Of a DNA stretch of 64,000 bases, positions 16,483-24,752 are shown one piece after another. Position 1 is the stretch's first letter, and each line of letters opens with the position of its first letter. This DNA comes from an uncultured Alphaproteobacteria bacterium (GTDB lineage: Bacteria > Pseudomonadota > Alphaproteobacteria > RF32 > CAG-239): contig CALXTQ010000021.1 in assembly GCA_944391485.1 (NCBI GenBank), positions 46,310 through 110,309 on the forward strand. The letters run 5' to 3'. The notes below the pieces were generated by a model. That model saw nothing but the letters and a program-made list of their open reading frames with translations, was not told the origin of the DNA and did not search any database. The position numbers and the translations under genes are program-made.

Positions 16483-17181
16483 ATGGATAAAAACACTGCA
16501 GACGATCTGACTGCGCAGGCTTTTTCTGCTGGGCCGGAGGAAAAACCGGCAGGGCTTCCCGACAAATTCTGGGATGAAAAAAACGGAAGAGTCATGCTGG
16601 AGGCGTTGATCGAGGACTACAATTATATGGCATCGCGCGATGAAAACCTTGTCGAAGGCAATAACCGCCGCCTGCCGGAAAGTTATGACCAATACGATAT
16701 CAGAATTCCTCATCCTTTTCTGGAACGGGATGAAGAGGTTTTTAAGCGCATGTATGAAAAAGGCTTTACCAACGATCAGGCGCAGCTCGTTTATGATCTG
16801 GCCAGCGAAAGAGTCATTCCGGTGCTGGATCAGCTGACGATGAACTATGAGGCGGAAAAGCAGCTGGAAAAACTGACGCGCTATTTTGGCAGTCAGGGCA
16901 AGTTTGACGAAGTTTCCCGTCAGATTTCCGCCTGGGCGCGGCAAAACCTTCAGCCGGAAATCTACGACGCTCTAGCCTCGACCTCGGAAGGAGTCATCGC
17001 TTTGTATAAAATGATGTCGTCGAACGAACCCGTCCTCGGCAGAGACCGCGACTTTGAGGAGGAACTCAGCGAGGATTCCCTGCGCAAAATGATGGAAGAT
17101 CCGCGGTATTGGCGCGATAAAGATAAAGACTATATCGCCAAAATCACCCGCGGCTTCGAAAAACTTTACCCCGAGAAATAA
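16483..17181 (+). CDS. Capsid scaffolding protein
   Basis: A 232-residue, highly acidic and helical protein directly upstream of the major capsid gene. That is the conserved place of the scaffold that guides procapsid assembly. An acidic N-terminal region (AGPEEKPAGLPDKFWDEKNGR) precedes long amphipathic helices, including the LTMNYEAEKQLEKLTRYFG segment, and a charged C-terminal tail (FEKLYPEK). The DKFWD motif appears in many podoviral scaffolds. No protease domain is present. Function is assigned by position, composition and that motif. Confidence 0.78.
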   Translation: MDKNTADDLTAQAFSAGPEEKPAGLPDKFWDEKNGRVMLEALIEDYNYMASRDENLVEGNNRRLPESYDQYDIRIPHPFLERDEEVFKRMYEKGFTNDQAQLVYDLASERVIPVLDQLTMNYEAEKQLEKLTRYFGSQGKFDEVSRQISAWARQNLQPEIYDALASTSEGVIALYKMMSSNEPVLGRDRDFEEELSEDSLRKMMEDPRYWRDKDKDYIAKITRGFEKLYPEK

Positions 17182-17198
17182 AATCCCCGGGGTTTTTT
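17168..17198 (+). terminator. Candidate terminator between scaffold and capsid genes
   Basis: ACCCCG (17168-17173) can pair with CGGGGT (17188-17193) across a 14-base loop, followed by a run of T. The left arm lies within the last scaffold codons. It could be partly read through. Confidence 0.5.
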
Positions 17199-17227
17199 AA
17201 TTCAATAAAATTAATGGAGAAAATATA

Positions 17228-18058
17228 ATGTCTACACAAGTTAGCGAATCTTTTGTCAAACAATTTCAGGCGGATGTGCATCTGGCCTATCAGCAAAACG
17301 GTTCAAAACTGAAAAACACCGTTCGTTACAAAAACAATGTCAAAGGGTCGTCAACCGTTTTCCAGAAGGTCGGAAAGGGCATCGCCTCTCAGAAAGCCCG
17401 GCATGGTCTGGTTCCGGTTATGAGTCTCGATCATACGCCGGTTGAATGCGAACTGCAGGATTTTTATGCCGGCGACTGGGTTGATGCTTTGGACGAGCTG
17501 AAGCTCAGCATTGACGAAAGACGCGTCATTGCAAATTCCGGAGCCTATGCTTTGGGACGCAAGACCGATGAGTTGATTATCGAAGCTTTGTCCAAAGCTT
17601 CCGCGGCCAACGATGTCGGCTCTTATACGGAAGTTCTCAGCAAGGCGAACATTCTTGCCGCTTTTGCCAAACTGAATGAAAACGATGTTCCCGATGACGG
17701 ACAGCGCTTTGGTATTGTCGGACCGTATCAGTGGAATGTTCTGCTGAATATTGAAGAATTTTCCAATTCCGATTATGCCGGCGACAATCTGCCGTTTTTG
17801 AAAGGAACCGAAAGCCGCAAATGGTTGGGCATTAACTGGATTATGCATACCGGTCTGCCGTTGGACGGCACGAACCGCGACTGTTTCATCTTTCACAAAA
17901 CGGCGGTGGGACACGCTTCCGGCCAGGATGTCAAAACAGACATTACCTGGCATGGCGATCATGCGGCGCATTTCGTCAATAACATGATGAGTCAGGGCGC
18001 CTGCCTGATTGACGATACGGGTATCGTCCGCATCAAATGCAAAGAATCTTCAAACTGA
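17228..18058 (+). CDS. Major capsid protein, Bbp17-like podoviral type
   Basis: The 276-residue protein forms the icosahedral shell. It resembles the Bbp17-type capsid family (Phage_capsid_2) in its FVKQFQADVHLAYQQNGSKL start, the GLVPVMSLDHTPVECELQD region and the GRKTDELIIEAL helix. It is shorter than HK97-type capsids, as expected for this family. A ribosome site (TTAATGGAGA) precedes the ATG. It follows the scaffold gene after a candidate terminator. No N-terminal prohead-protease domain is seen. Confidence 0.9.
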   Translation: MSTQVSESFVKQFQADVHLAYQQNGSKLKNTVRYKNNVKGSSTVFQKVGKGIASQKARHGLVPVMSLDHTPVECELQDFYAGDWVDALDELKLSIDERRVIANSGAYALGRKTDELIIEALSKASAANDVGSYTEVLSKANILAAFAKLNENDVPDDGQRFGIVGPYQWNVLLNIEEFSNSDYAGDNLPFLKGTESRKWLGINWIMHTGLPLDGTNRDCFIFHKTAVGHASGQDVKTDITWHGDHAAHFVNNMMSQGACLIDDTGIVRIKCKESSN

Positions 18059-18086
18059 TAATAACCGGATGTGAAAGGAAACAACA

Positions 18087-18350
18087 ATGGCTTTTGACAG
18101 TAAAAATTTCAGCGTAATGGCCTATGCCAACGGCTTTACCTTATGGAACTACAATACTTCCGACGCTTTAACAGCGGTGGAAGGAACCGGATATTTTAAC
18201 GATATCGCGCCTTTTTCCCGGAAAGGAGATATGATTCTTCTGGCAGCGTCGACAAGTTCGACGATTGAGCCGGCAGTTCTGGCTATTACCGACATCAGTT
18301 CCGGTGTCGTAACGGTTTCAAATTTTGCCAAGGCAGCAAAATCTGAATAA
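18087..18350 (+). CDS. Small virion protein, candidate head decoration protein
   Basis: An 87-residue protein just behind the capsid gene. It has a hydrophobic, strand-rich sequence: FSVMAYANGFTLWNYNTSDA, then FSRKGDMILLAAS and SGVVTVSNFAKA. A gene of this size and style usually follows the capsid gene in related podoviruses and is thought to be structural. Capsid decoration is likely but not proven. A strong terminator follows. Confidence 0.65.
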   Translation: MAFDSKNFSVMAYANGFTLWNYNTSDALTAVEGTGYFNDIAPFSRKGDMILLAASTSSTIEPAVLAITDISSGVVTVSNFAKAAKSE

Positions 18351-18380
18351 GACAAAAGAGATAAATACTGGCAATTGATA

Positions 18381-18409
18381 GGGGGGAGCATTGACGCTCC
18401 CCCTTTTTT
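18381..18409 (+). terminator. Strong intrinsic terminator between head and tail genes
   Basis: GGGGGAGC pairs with GCTCCCCC around an ATTGAC loop and is followed by six T residues. It lies between the capsid/decoration genes and the tail-tube genes, the same relative place as the T-phi terminator after gene 10 in T7. It would set head-protein mRNA well above tail-protein mRNA. Confidence 0.9.
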
Positions 18410-18421
18410 ATGGAGAATAAG

Positions 18422-18991
18422 ATGGCTTATACCAATATCAGTTTATGTTCAAACGCTCTGCTGAAAATCGGGGCTGAGAGTATAACGTCATATGAAGACG
18501 GAACGGTGGAAGCAGAAGTTTCGGCAAAATTATATCCGGTCATCCGGGACGGTCTGCTTTCCTCATATCCGTGGAGCTTTGCCGTCGGGCAATGCCGTCT
18601 GCCGCGTCTGGCTGACGTCCCGGCGGCAGATTATCGGTATGCTTACCAGCTTCCCGACGATTTTCTGCGGGTTATTTCCGCCGGTAGCGGAGAGCGGGGC
18701 CGGGGAGCGGAATACCGTTTGTTTGAAAACCGTCTGCATACCAACAGCGGCAATATCATGCTGACTTATATTTTCAGGCCGGATGAAAGCATGTTTCCGG
18801 CCTATTTTTGCGAGGCGCTGATCGCTCGCCTGGCCTCGGAGTTCTGTTTGCCGCTGACGGAGAGCACAACCCGGGCCGAACTTTTGCGCAAAATCAGCGA
18901 TGATACGGTTAATGCCGCGCGCCTGATAGATGCGCAGCAGATGACGCCTAACCGGTTTGAGGACTTTTCATTGGTGGAGGCCAGACAATGA
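18422..18991 (+). CDS. Tail tubular protein A (T7 gp11-like adaptor)
   Basis: A 189-residue protein that forms the ring between the portal and the tail nozzle. The start ATG at 18422 is chosen because GGAG lies seven bases before it; the earlier in-frame ATG overlaps that site. The pattern fits the family: N-terminal SLCSNALLKIGAESITSYEDG, the SYPWSFAVGQCRLPRL stretch, then YAYQLPDDFLRVI. The last codons overlap the nozzle gene by four bases. No truncation is visible. Confidence 0.87.
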   Translation: MAYTNISLCSNALLKIGAESITSYEDGTVEAEVSAKLYPVIRDGLLSSYPWSFAVGQCRLPRLADVPAADYRYAYQLPDDFLRVISAGSGERGRGAEYRLFENRLHTNSGNIMLTYIFRPDESMFPAYFCEALIARLASEFCLPLTESTTRAELLRKISDDTVNAARLIDAQQMTPNRFEDFSLVEARQ

Positions 18992-20892
18992 GCAATCTGA
19001 AATCAGTAAAGACAAATTTTACGGCCGGGCAGATTTCGCGCAGTCTGTACGGGCGCGGAGATCTGGGGCTGTATGAAAACGGAGCGAGAACCCTGGAAAA
19101 CGTTATTATCTATCCGACGGGCGGCATCTCGCGCCGCCGGGGACTGCGGTATATTGACGGGCTTCCGTCCCGCTCGCGGCTGATTCCTTTTGAGTTTAAT
19201 ACGGAACAGGTCTACCTGATCTGTCTATATGACAAGCACCTTAAGATTTACAAAAACGATATCTGCATCCAGACGCTGGACACCCCCTGGGATGAAAGCC
19301 GGATATTTCAGATAAACTATACCCAGAGCGCCGATACGCTGCTGTTGGTTCATCCGGATATCAGCCCGCGTCAGCTCAGCCGCAACGACAATGAGGAATG
19401 GTTGCTGGAAGAGTGGGAATATTATGAAGATGACGGTTACGTTTATTGTCCGTATCATAATTTTTACCAGAACAGGGTTAAGGCCTGGCCGGCGGCGGCC
19501 GGTTCCGGAAGAGCCAGCGTTACGGCGGAATCCGCGATCTTTGACGAGAGTTATGTCGGCAGCCGCATACGGATAGACAAGGGAGAAATTTATATTGATG
19601 CCTGCATCAGCCCGACACAGGTCGAAGGAACGGTGGCGCATGCCTATACGACGACTGACAAAACGACGGATTGGGAAGAATCTGCTTTTTCGCCCAAAAG
19701 AGGCTGGCCGGCTTCGATAACCTTTCATCAGGACCGTCTGGTTATCGGCGGTTCCAAAAGTTTGCCCAACCGCCTGTGGCTGTCGAAGTCGTCTGATCTG
19801 TTTAATTTTGATCTGGGTAAGGCTTTGGACGATGAGGCAATAGAATTTGCGATTCTTTCGGATCAGGTCAATGCGATTAAGGCGGTTGTTTCCGCGCGGC
19901 ATTTGCTTGTGTTCACCACCGGTGCGGAATGGATGGTCAGCGGAGAACCCCTGACTCCCAACAGCATAGAGCTGCGCCGCCAGACAAATATAGGAAGTTA
20001 TGCCAAGTGCGCGATACCGCCGCAGCAGATTGACGGCGCCACGGTTTTTATATCGCAGAGCGGCAGGCAGCTGCGGGAATTTTTATACACGGATGTCGAG
20101 CAGGCTTATCAATCCAAGGACCTGACTCTGATGGCCGGCGATATTCTTTCTGCCCCGAAAGATGCGGCGTTCAGTCAGGATGAATGTGTTCTCTACCTTG
20201 TGCTGGAAGATGGTTCCGTTTCGTGTCTGACAAGTTACCGCACGGAAGAAGTCAATGCCTGGAGCAAACTGAAAACTGTAGGAAAATTTTTGTCGGCAGC
20301 GGTTATCGGCGACAGGGTATATTTCTGTGTTGAACGAAACGGCAGCTGTTTTATAGAAAGCTTTGCCGACGGTTTTTATGTCGACAGCGGTATCCGGCTG
20401 GTTTCGGAAACGCCGCGGAAAGAATGGAGCGGCTTTGATCATCTCGAAGGATGCGAAGTAGCCGTTGTCGCCGATGGCTTCAGCGTTGGCAAAACAACGA
20501 TCAGCGGAGGAAAGATAACATTGTTGGAGGAAGCCGGTGAAGTTGTCGCGGGACTTCCTTACGAGCATATCGTAGAACCTCTGCCGTATATGGTAGAAAG
20601 CAACAAACCCTATTCACCTTCGGCGGTGCGGATTATTTCCGGTCTGTTCAGGATCCTGGATACGAAAGCTTTTTGCATAAATATCGGCAACGGCTACCTG
20701 CAGGTTCCGCTGAAGCGGTTGTTCCGGGACAAAATATTCGATTCTCCCCCGAGTTCTTTCAGCGGGGATATTCAGCTTCGGGCTCTGGGCTGGATAAGAG
20801 ATATGGACAGGCCATTGTGGAGTGTCAGGAGCGATGAGCCGATGGCTTTTACGCTGCTTTCCACGGTAATAGAAATCAAAATCAAAGAATAA
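18988..20892 (+). CDS. Tail tubular protein B (T7 gp12-like nozzle)
   Basis: The 634-residue protein forms the tail nozzle of the short tail. It opens with the family signature FTAGQISRSLYGRGDL and a GARTLENVIIYPTGGISRRRG stretch split over residues 30-50. It is strand-rich throughout, with the HQDRLVIGGS and RLWLSKSSDLFNFDLG motifs in the middle, both typical of the family. It is coupled to tail tubular protein A by overlap (ATGA). In T7-like phages fibre and internal proteins follow; here only small genes do. Confidence 0.88.
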   Translation: MSNLKSVKTNFTAGQISRSLYGRGDLGLYENGARTLENVIIYPTGGISRRRGLRYIDGLPSRSRLIPFEFNTEQVYLICLYDKHLKIYKNDICIQTLDTPWDESRIFQINYTQSADTLLLVHPDISPRQLSRNDNEEWLLEEWEYYEDDGYVYCPYHNFYQNRVKAWPAAAGSGRASVTAESAIFDESYVGSRIRIDKGEIYIDACISPTQVEGTVAHAYTTTDKTTDWEESAFSPKRGWPASITFHQDRLVIGGSKSLPNRLWLSKSSDLFNFDLGKALDDEAIEFAILSDQVNAIKAVVSARHLLVFTTGAEWMVSGEPLTPNSIELRRQTNIGSYAKCAIPPQQIDGATVFISQSGRQLREFLYTDVEQAYQSKDLTLMAGDILSAPKDAAFSQDECVLYLVLEDGSVSCLTSYRTEEVNAWSKLKTVGKFLSAAVIGDRVYFCVERNGSCFIESFADGFYVDSGIRLVSETPRKEWSGFDHLEGCEVAVVADGFSVGKTTISGGKITLLEEAGEVVAGLPYEHIVEPLPYMVESNKPYSPSAVRIISGLFRILDTKAFCINIGNGYLQVPLKRLFRDKIFDSPPSSFSGDIQLRALGWIRDMDRPLWSVRSDEPMAFTLLSTVIEIKIKE

Positions 20893-20908
20893 AGAAAGGA
20901 GAAATGTT

Positions 20909-21394
20909 ATGGGAGGATTGTTAAGTTCTGGAACAGCTGCTGGCACAGGATCTGCAGGTGCCGGAGCTGCGTCCGCAGGAGCTTTGGAAGGAGCAGCCGG
21001 TGCAACCGTCGCCACTGGAGGACTGGCTGCTCCTTTGCTCATAGGAGCAGGGGTCGGCTTAACGGCTTATGATCTGATAAACGGTGCCAATCAGAATAAA
21101 AAACAGTTAAAAGCTGTTAAAAAGCAGCAACTGATAAATGCGCAGCAGAAAAAAAATCTGTTAGAAGAAAGATTGGCAGCCAGACGGGCCAGAGTGGGAA
21201 GTTTGGGGATAACCTCAGACGGTTCTGAGACTGCTTCCATAAAGAAGATTGCTCAGGATGGTTTTAATGATATTGCTTTTGATGATATAGGATACAATCA
21301 AAAGTCTTCCGAAATTTCTGATAGTTACCGTGATAAAATGACAAGAAATCTTTTAGAAAGCGGAATAAATTTTGCCGGAAAAGTATTAAAATAA
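20909..21394 (+). CDS. Candidate internal virion / ejection protein
   Basis: A 161-residue protein with a glycine/alanine-rich hydrophobic N-terminal half (about 1-60) that could insert into membrane. A charged helical C-terminal part (KKQLKAVKKQQLINAQQKK, then RRARVGSLGITSDGSE) follows. Small internal proteins of this style follow the nozzle gene in podoviruses and are ejected with the DNA to cross the cell envelope. The classification is by position and composition. The base composition turns noticeably AT-rich here compared with the preceding structural genes, hinting at a different origin. A clear GAAAGGAG ribosome site precedes the ATG. Confidence 0.62.
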   Translation: MGGLLSSGTAAGTGSAGAGAASAGALEGAAGATVATGGLAAPLLIGAGVGLTAYDLINGANQNKKQLKAVKKQQLINAQQKKNLLEERLAARRARVGSLGITSDGSETASIKKIAQDGFNDIAFDDIGYNQKSSEISDSYRDKMTRNLLESGINFAGKVLK

Positions 21395-21404
21395 AGGAGT
21401 GAAA

Positions 21405-21599
21405 ATGCCAAAATCAAAAATTGATTACAGGGAAAAAAGGCGCAGAGCTTATGAAAAAAAGCTTCCCATATCTGATCAGTTAGATGCGATTTTAAAAACT
21501 TTTGATATGGTTCTGCAGGCCGGCGGTGAACTTCCCTATGAACTGATAGACATTATAGAAAAATGGCAGGATATAAAATTTAAATACCCGAAAAATTGA
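21405..21599 (+). CDS. Small tail-end phage protein
   Basis: A 64-residue protein starting at ATG 21405, six bases behind AAGGAG; the in-frame GTG at 21399 overlaps that spacing and is less likely. It reads KSKIDYREKRRRAYEKKL, then PISDQLDAILKTF, and ends DIKFKYPKN. Short proteins with the plan RR-x-AYP - DQLDAL - KxKYPKP are very common at the end of tail modules in phages, often near tail fibres. The function is not known to me. It is the last plus-strand gene of the cassette, followed by a terminator. Confidence 0.65.
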   Translation: MPKSKIDYREKRRRAYEKKLPISDQLDAILKTFDMVLQAGGELPYELIDIIEKWQDIKFKYPKN

Positions 21600-21607
21600 A
21601 AAAATAA

Positions 21608-21645
21608 GGCGGATTTTCTATCGGAAATCCGCCTTTAATTTTTTT
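21608..21645 (+). terminator. Terminator closing the virion cassette
   Basis: A nine-base-pair stem (GGCGGATTT / AAATCCGCC) with an eight-base loop is followed by a T-rich tract. It lies between the last cassette gene and the convergent Bor-like gene. Confidence 0.85.
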
Positions 21646-21934
21646 ATTTAGGCGCTTTTTTACAATAAATAATATAATCCATTGGCTGATATATTCCAAA
21701 AGTCAGAGCCGATGCCAGTCCATCCAGAAAACTGTAATAAGTTCCGACGCCGGAAATGCCATAATCACATATTTCATTAGGGTTAAGAACTTTTTCTTGC
21801 CCAATGCCCCAAAAAACAAAATGACTGGATCCCTCTGCTGTAGGAATAGTTGGATTTCCGTCAAAAACAAATTTTGTGCTGCTGCAGGAAGACAGAACTG
21901 CACAAACAAATAGAATTGAAAAAATTTTTTTCAT
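21644..21934 (-). CDS. bor: Bor-family lipoprotein
   Basis: A 96-residue lipoprotein with signal peptide and lipobox (LSSC, Cys17). The mature part carries the signature of lambda Bor and Iss: a HFVFWGIGQEK core near residue 46 (HFFVSGIGQEK in lambda), then an NEIC motif, a LASALTFGIYQPMD stretch and a cysteine close to the end (YIIYCKK). In lambda, bor is a lysogenic-conversion gene expressed from the prophage; the product is an outer-membrane lipoprotein linked to serum survival. Here it lies on the opposite strand at the end of the virion cassette, the usual place for such extra genes. Base composition is AT-rich compared with its neighbours. The family call is secure; its effect in this host is unknown. 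Confidence 0.85.
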   Translation of the reverse strand: MKKIFSILFVCAVLSSCSSTKFVFDGNPTIPTAEGSSHFVFWGIGQEKVLNPNEICDYGISGVGTYYSFLDGLASALTFGIYQPMDYIIYCKKAPK

Positions 21935-22067
21935 TTTAGTCCTTCAATAAAATTTCTAACATGAACAGAATAACAAAAAAATATTATTTTTCAACTTTAT
22001 TAAAATTTATCTTATTTTAATTTTTTTCTTCTATGAATTATAAAAATTAAATTTTAGGAAAACAAAA

Positions 22068-22781
22068 GTGCCGGATTTAATAACCGAAGAAATCGTGCAT
22101 GTAAAGGGATATCCCAAAAAGCTGGTTGTCTTTCTGCACGGATATATTGACTGTTCCGAAGCGATTGACAAAAGCATTGCGCTGCTGATTGACAATCTTG
22201 ATGATGTCGCCGTTCATATTCCGCAGTCGCCTTTTGTATGCGAAGTTCATGAAAACAAACGCCAATGGTATTCCATGCACCGTTTCGATCCCAATGACGA
22301 CCGTAAGATCGTGCCGACGCTTGATGAATGCGTGGCTTATTACGACCGGATGAGTCCCGGCTACCGCGAAGCCTTTGATTATATCAATCCGTATATTGAT
22401 CGGTGTCTGGAAGAATACGGGCTCGATGACAGCGATTTGTATCTCTGCGGTTTTTCGCAGGGAGCGATGCTTGCCATTTACATTTCGCTGATGCGCGGGA
22501 AAAAGATCGGTGGCTGCGTCAGTTTCAGCGGTATTCTGGCGCCGAGCACTTACTTGAAAAAACATATCCAGAGCGCTCCGGATATGCTGTTGATCCACGG
22601 CGATGACGATAATCTGGTCCGTTTCGGGGCGCTGGAATTTACGGCGACCGGTTTGCGCGAAATGGGATGCCGGGTGGAGACCTATGTTATTCCCGGCGGC
22701 CGGCATCGCATTACTGATGACGGGCTGTTGACCGCCGCTTCCTATATTTCTCGAAAAGCTGCAGAAAAGAAAGCCGTATAA
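22068..22781 (+). CDS. Phospholipase/carboxylesterase-type alpha/beta hydrolase
   Basis: A 237-residue cytoplasmic serine hydrolase of the carboxylesterase/phospholipase type. The oxyanion motif is VVFLHGY near the N terminus. The nucleophile elbow is CGFSQGA (about residue 128) and the acid is Asp in HGDDDNLV. The histidine lies in PGGRHRITD near residue 217. It starts at GTG 22068 behind AGGA, and I see no better ATG. It stands alone between the Bor gene and the amino-acid binding protein. The substrate is unknown; family members act on short acyl esters. Confidence 0.82.
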   Translation: MPDLITEEIVHVKGYPKKLVVFLHGYIDCSEAIDKSIALLIDNLDDVAVHIPQSPFVCEVHENKRQWYSMHRFDPNDDRKIVPTLDECVAYYDRMSPGYREAFDYINPYIDRCLEEYGLDDSDLYLCGFSQGAMLAIYISLMRGKKIGGCVSFSGILAPSTYLKKHIQSAPDMLLIHGDDDNLVRFGALEFTATGLREMGCRVETYVIPGGRHRITDDGLLTAASYISRKAAEKKAV

Positions 22782-22813
22782 CAATCTGTCGGTCTGCATC
22801 TATTTCCTGAAAA

Positions 22814-23836
22814 CTACAAAAAAGGCAGCGGGATGATCAAGCCGCCATTTTTCAGCAGGTTGTTTTCTTTTCTTTCCAGTTTTAACGATGAGTCTTTTCC
22901 CATGTTGCGTTCAAAAATCTCTCCGTAATTTCCCTGTTCCTTGACAGCTTTTCTCACCCATTGCGGATTCAGCGAAAATCTTTTCCAGAGTTTGGGATCG
23001 CTGCCGAGCAGGTTCTTTGTTGCCGTATCCCGGATACCCGTAAAAACGTCGATGTTTTGCGACGTAATATCTTTTTCCTCGGCCAGTTTCAGCGCGTTAA
23101 GAACCCATTTCAGCGTGATTCTGAGCGTCTCGTTGTCTTTGGCGGCAAGAAGATATGACGGTTTAACGGCAATAATTTCCGGAAGCAGTTCTATTTTAGT
23201 GTCCTTGCTGACGTTTGTCTGCATGACGTTTCTGAGAAACATGGCGTTTCCCGTCAGCAGCGGGCAGCGGTTCAGCAAAAAGGCTTCTTTTGCTTTCTGG
23301 GCGGACGGAAAGAGCAGCGGTGCGAAGCCAAGATCGTATTTCTCGCTGAACTGTTCCAGATTGTACAGTTCTTCGGAGTTCATAACCGTACAAACTTTCT
23401 TTCCTTTGAAAGCTTCCATGGAGGTTGCTTTTTCCGCGTTTTTTGCCAGAAACATCTGCTGGTCGTAATAAACGATATCGACCGGAGATATCTGGCTGCC
23501 GATTTCGGCGCTGGCAGAATAGGGCGCTCCGCCGAGCATAACGTCAATTTGATTGCCGGCCAGCGCCTTGGCAACCTGATTTGTGTTGACATGCACCATT
23601 TCAAATTTGTCGCCGCGTCCCAGAACGGCTGTGGCTATAACGCGGCACAGATCCGCGTCAATTCCCCGCCAGAAACCGTCTTCATCCTTATAGGCATAGG
23701 TTTTGGCTGTCAGATCCGTTCCGCAGCGTAGTTCTCCCCGCGAGGAGATATAGCGCAGGCCGGCATCTGCCGCCGCGGCGTTCCAGGCCGGCGCTATAAA
23801 AAGGCAAAAGCTCAAAAACAAAGGTTTAAGTTTCAT
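22814..23836 (-). CDS. Amino-acid ABC transporter substrate-binding protein (AapJ/BztA-like)
   Basis: A 340-residue periplasmic binding protein that would deliver polar amino acids to an ABC permease. I place the start at the ATG at 23834-23836, which opens a clean signal peptide (MKLKPLFLSFCLFIAPAWNA). The upstream 510 bases in the same frame are antisense to mlaC and not coding here. The core fits the family: RGELRCGTDL, the GIDADLCRVIATAVLG stretch, then a domain with GNQIDVMLGGAPYSAS. It lacks companion permease and ATPase genes in the window, so it may be an orphan binding protein. It diverges from mlaC across a 60-base shared promoter region. Confidence 0.86.
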   Translation of the reverse strand: MKLKPLFLSFCLFIAPAWNAAAADAGLRYISSRGELRCGTDLTAKTYAYKDEDGFWRGIDADLCRVIATAVLGRGDKFEMVHVNTNQVAKALAGNQIDVMLGGAPYSASAEIGSQISPVDIVYYDQQMFLAKNAEKATSMEAFKGKKVCTVMNSEELYNLEQFSEKYDLGFAPLLFPSAQKAKEAFLLNRCPLLTGNAMFLRNVMQTNVSKDTKIELLPEIIAVKPSYLLAAKDNETLRITLKWVLNALKLAEEKDITSQNIDVFTGIRDTATKNLLGSDPKLWKRFSLNPQWVRKAVKEQGNYGEIFERNMGKDSSLKLERKENNLLKNGGLIIPLPFL

Positions 23837-23896
23837 TTTATTAACCAATTTAGGATAAGATATAACTATCATTATTTTCAATATAGGGTAATTTTT

Positions 23897-24574
23897 ATGA
23901 AAAGTAACTTTTTTTTGCGACTTATCATATTCTGTTGCGTATTCTGCGTATTCCGGGCGGCCTGCGCGGCTCCGATAACGGAAGCGGAAGCGGCGTCTTG
24001 GGCACGGGATAAGGGCCAGCAGCTTCTGCAGACTTTTTCCGAACCGGACCTGCAGGTCAGATATGCCAAACTGGATGAAATGTTTTTGAATTATGTCGAT
24101 CTTGACTATATCGCAAAATTTGTCATCGGCAAATACTGGCGGCAGATGACGGCGGAACAGAAGCGGCGGTATGTTCCTCTGTTCAAAAGATATGCTCTGG
24201 CTGTTTACAAAAGCTTTCCGTTGGATTTTGCCCGCAATGTCGATTTTGTGGTCAGCAGTGTCAAGTCGGATAGGAAATACGCCGATGTCATAACCGAAAT
24301 TTCGCTGGCGGGAAATACGCCGGCGGAGCAGAACGGCGCGCCAGCCCAAAAGTTTATTGTAACGTTCCGCCTGACCAAGAATAACGGCAAACTGCAGATT
24401 ATTGATCTCAAGCTGACGGAAAGCAGCCTCATTTTGTCTTACCGCAGCCGGTTTTATGAAATGATAATGCAGGATGACGGGGAACTGGAGTGGTTTTTGG
24501 AGGATCTGGAACTGATAACCTCATCGACGGAAGAAACCAACAGACAGCGTCTGTCCGTCCGGCAGGCAGATTAA
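23897..24574 (+). CDS. mlaC: MlaC-family phospholipid-binding periplasmic protein
   Basis: A 225-residue protein with signal peptide (about 1-25) and an MlaC/Ttg2D domain that ferries phospholipids between the two membranes. Family marks are LDYIAKFVIGKYWRQMT, then EQKRRYVPLFKRYAL and later KIIDLK-like strands. The rest of the Mla system (MlaE, MlaF, MlaD) is not in this window, so the protein may serve a complex encoded elsewhere or act alone. An AsmA-like protein in the first operon is another member of the lipid transport network. An alternative name is the toluene-tolerance family; substrate is inferred. Confidence 0.88.
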   Translation: MKSNFFLRLIIFCCVFCVFRAACAAPITEAEAASWARDKGQQLLQTFSEPDLQVRYAKLDEMFLNYVDLDYIAKFVIGKYWRQMTAEQKRRYVPLFKRYALAVYKSFPLDFARNVDFVVSSVKSDRKYADVITEISLAGNTPAEQNGAPAQKFIVTFRLTKNNGKLQIIDLKLTESSLILSYRSRFYEMIMQDDGELEWFLEDLELITSSTEETNRQRLSVRQAD

Positions 24575-24686
24575 CTGTTCCGGGACGTATTGCCGGAAAT
24601 CGTTCGGAAAGCAGGCGGAGCAGGAAAGGCCGCGTCTTTCCGTCCGTCGTCCCGGACGCCGGGATGCGGCGCCGCGTAAAAATCTG

Positions 24687-24712
24687 TTGAATTTATCTCT
24701 GTAAGCTTATAT
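24687..24712 (+). promoter_or_regulatory. Candidate cysS promoter
   Basis: TTGAAT (24687-24692) is followed after about 16 bases by TATATT. The rest of the 178-base gap between mlaC and cysS has a GC-rich stretch (24590-24680) without a clear gene or terminator. Confidence 0.4.
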
Positions 24713-24752
24713 TATCCCTAATCGTAAAATTAAAAATACCGGAGATAAAATC

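Noticed and set aside
23837..24349. N-terminal extension of the amino-acid binding protein
   Set aside because: The extension is antisense to mlaC and would bury the signal peptide; the ATG at 23836 gives a clean one.
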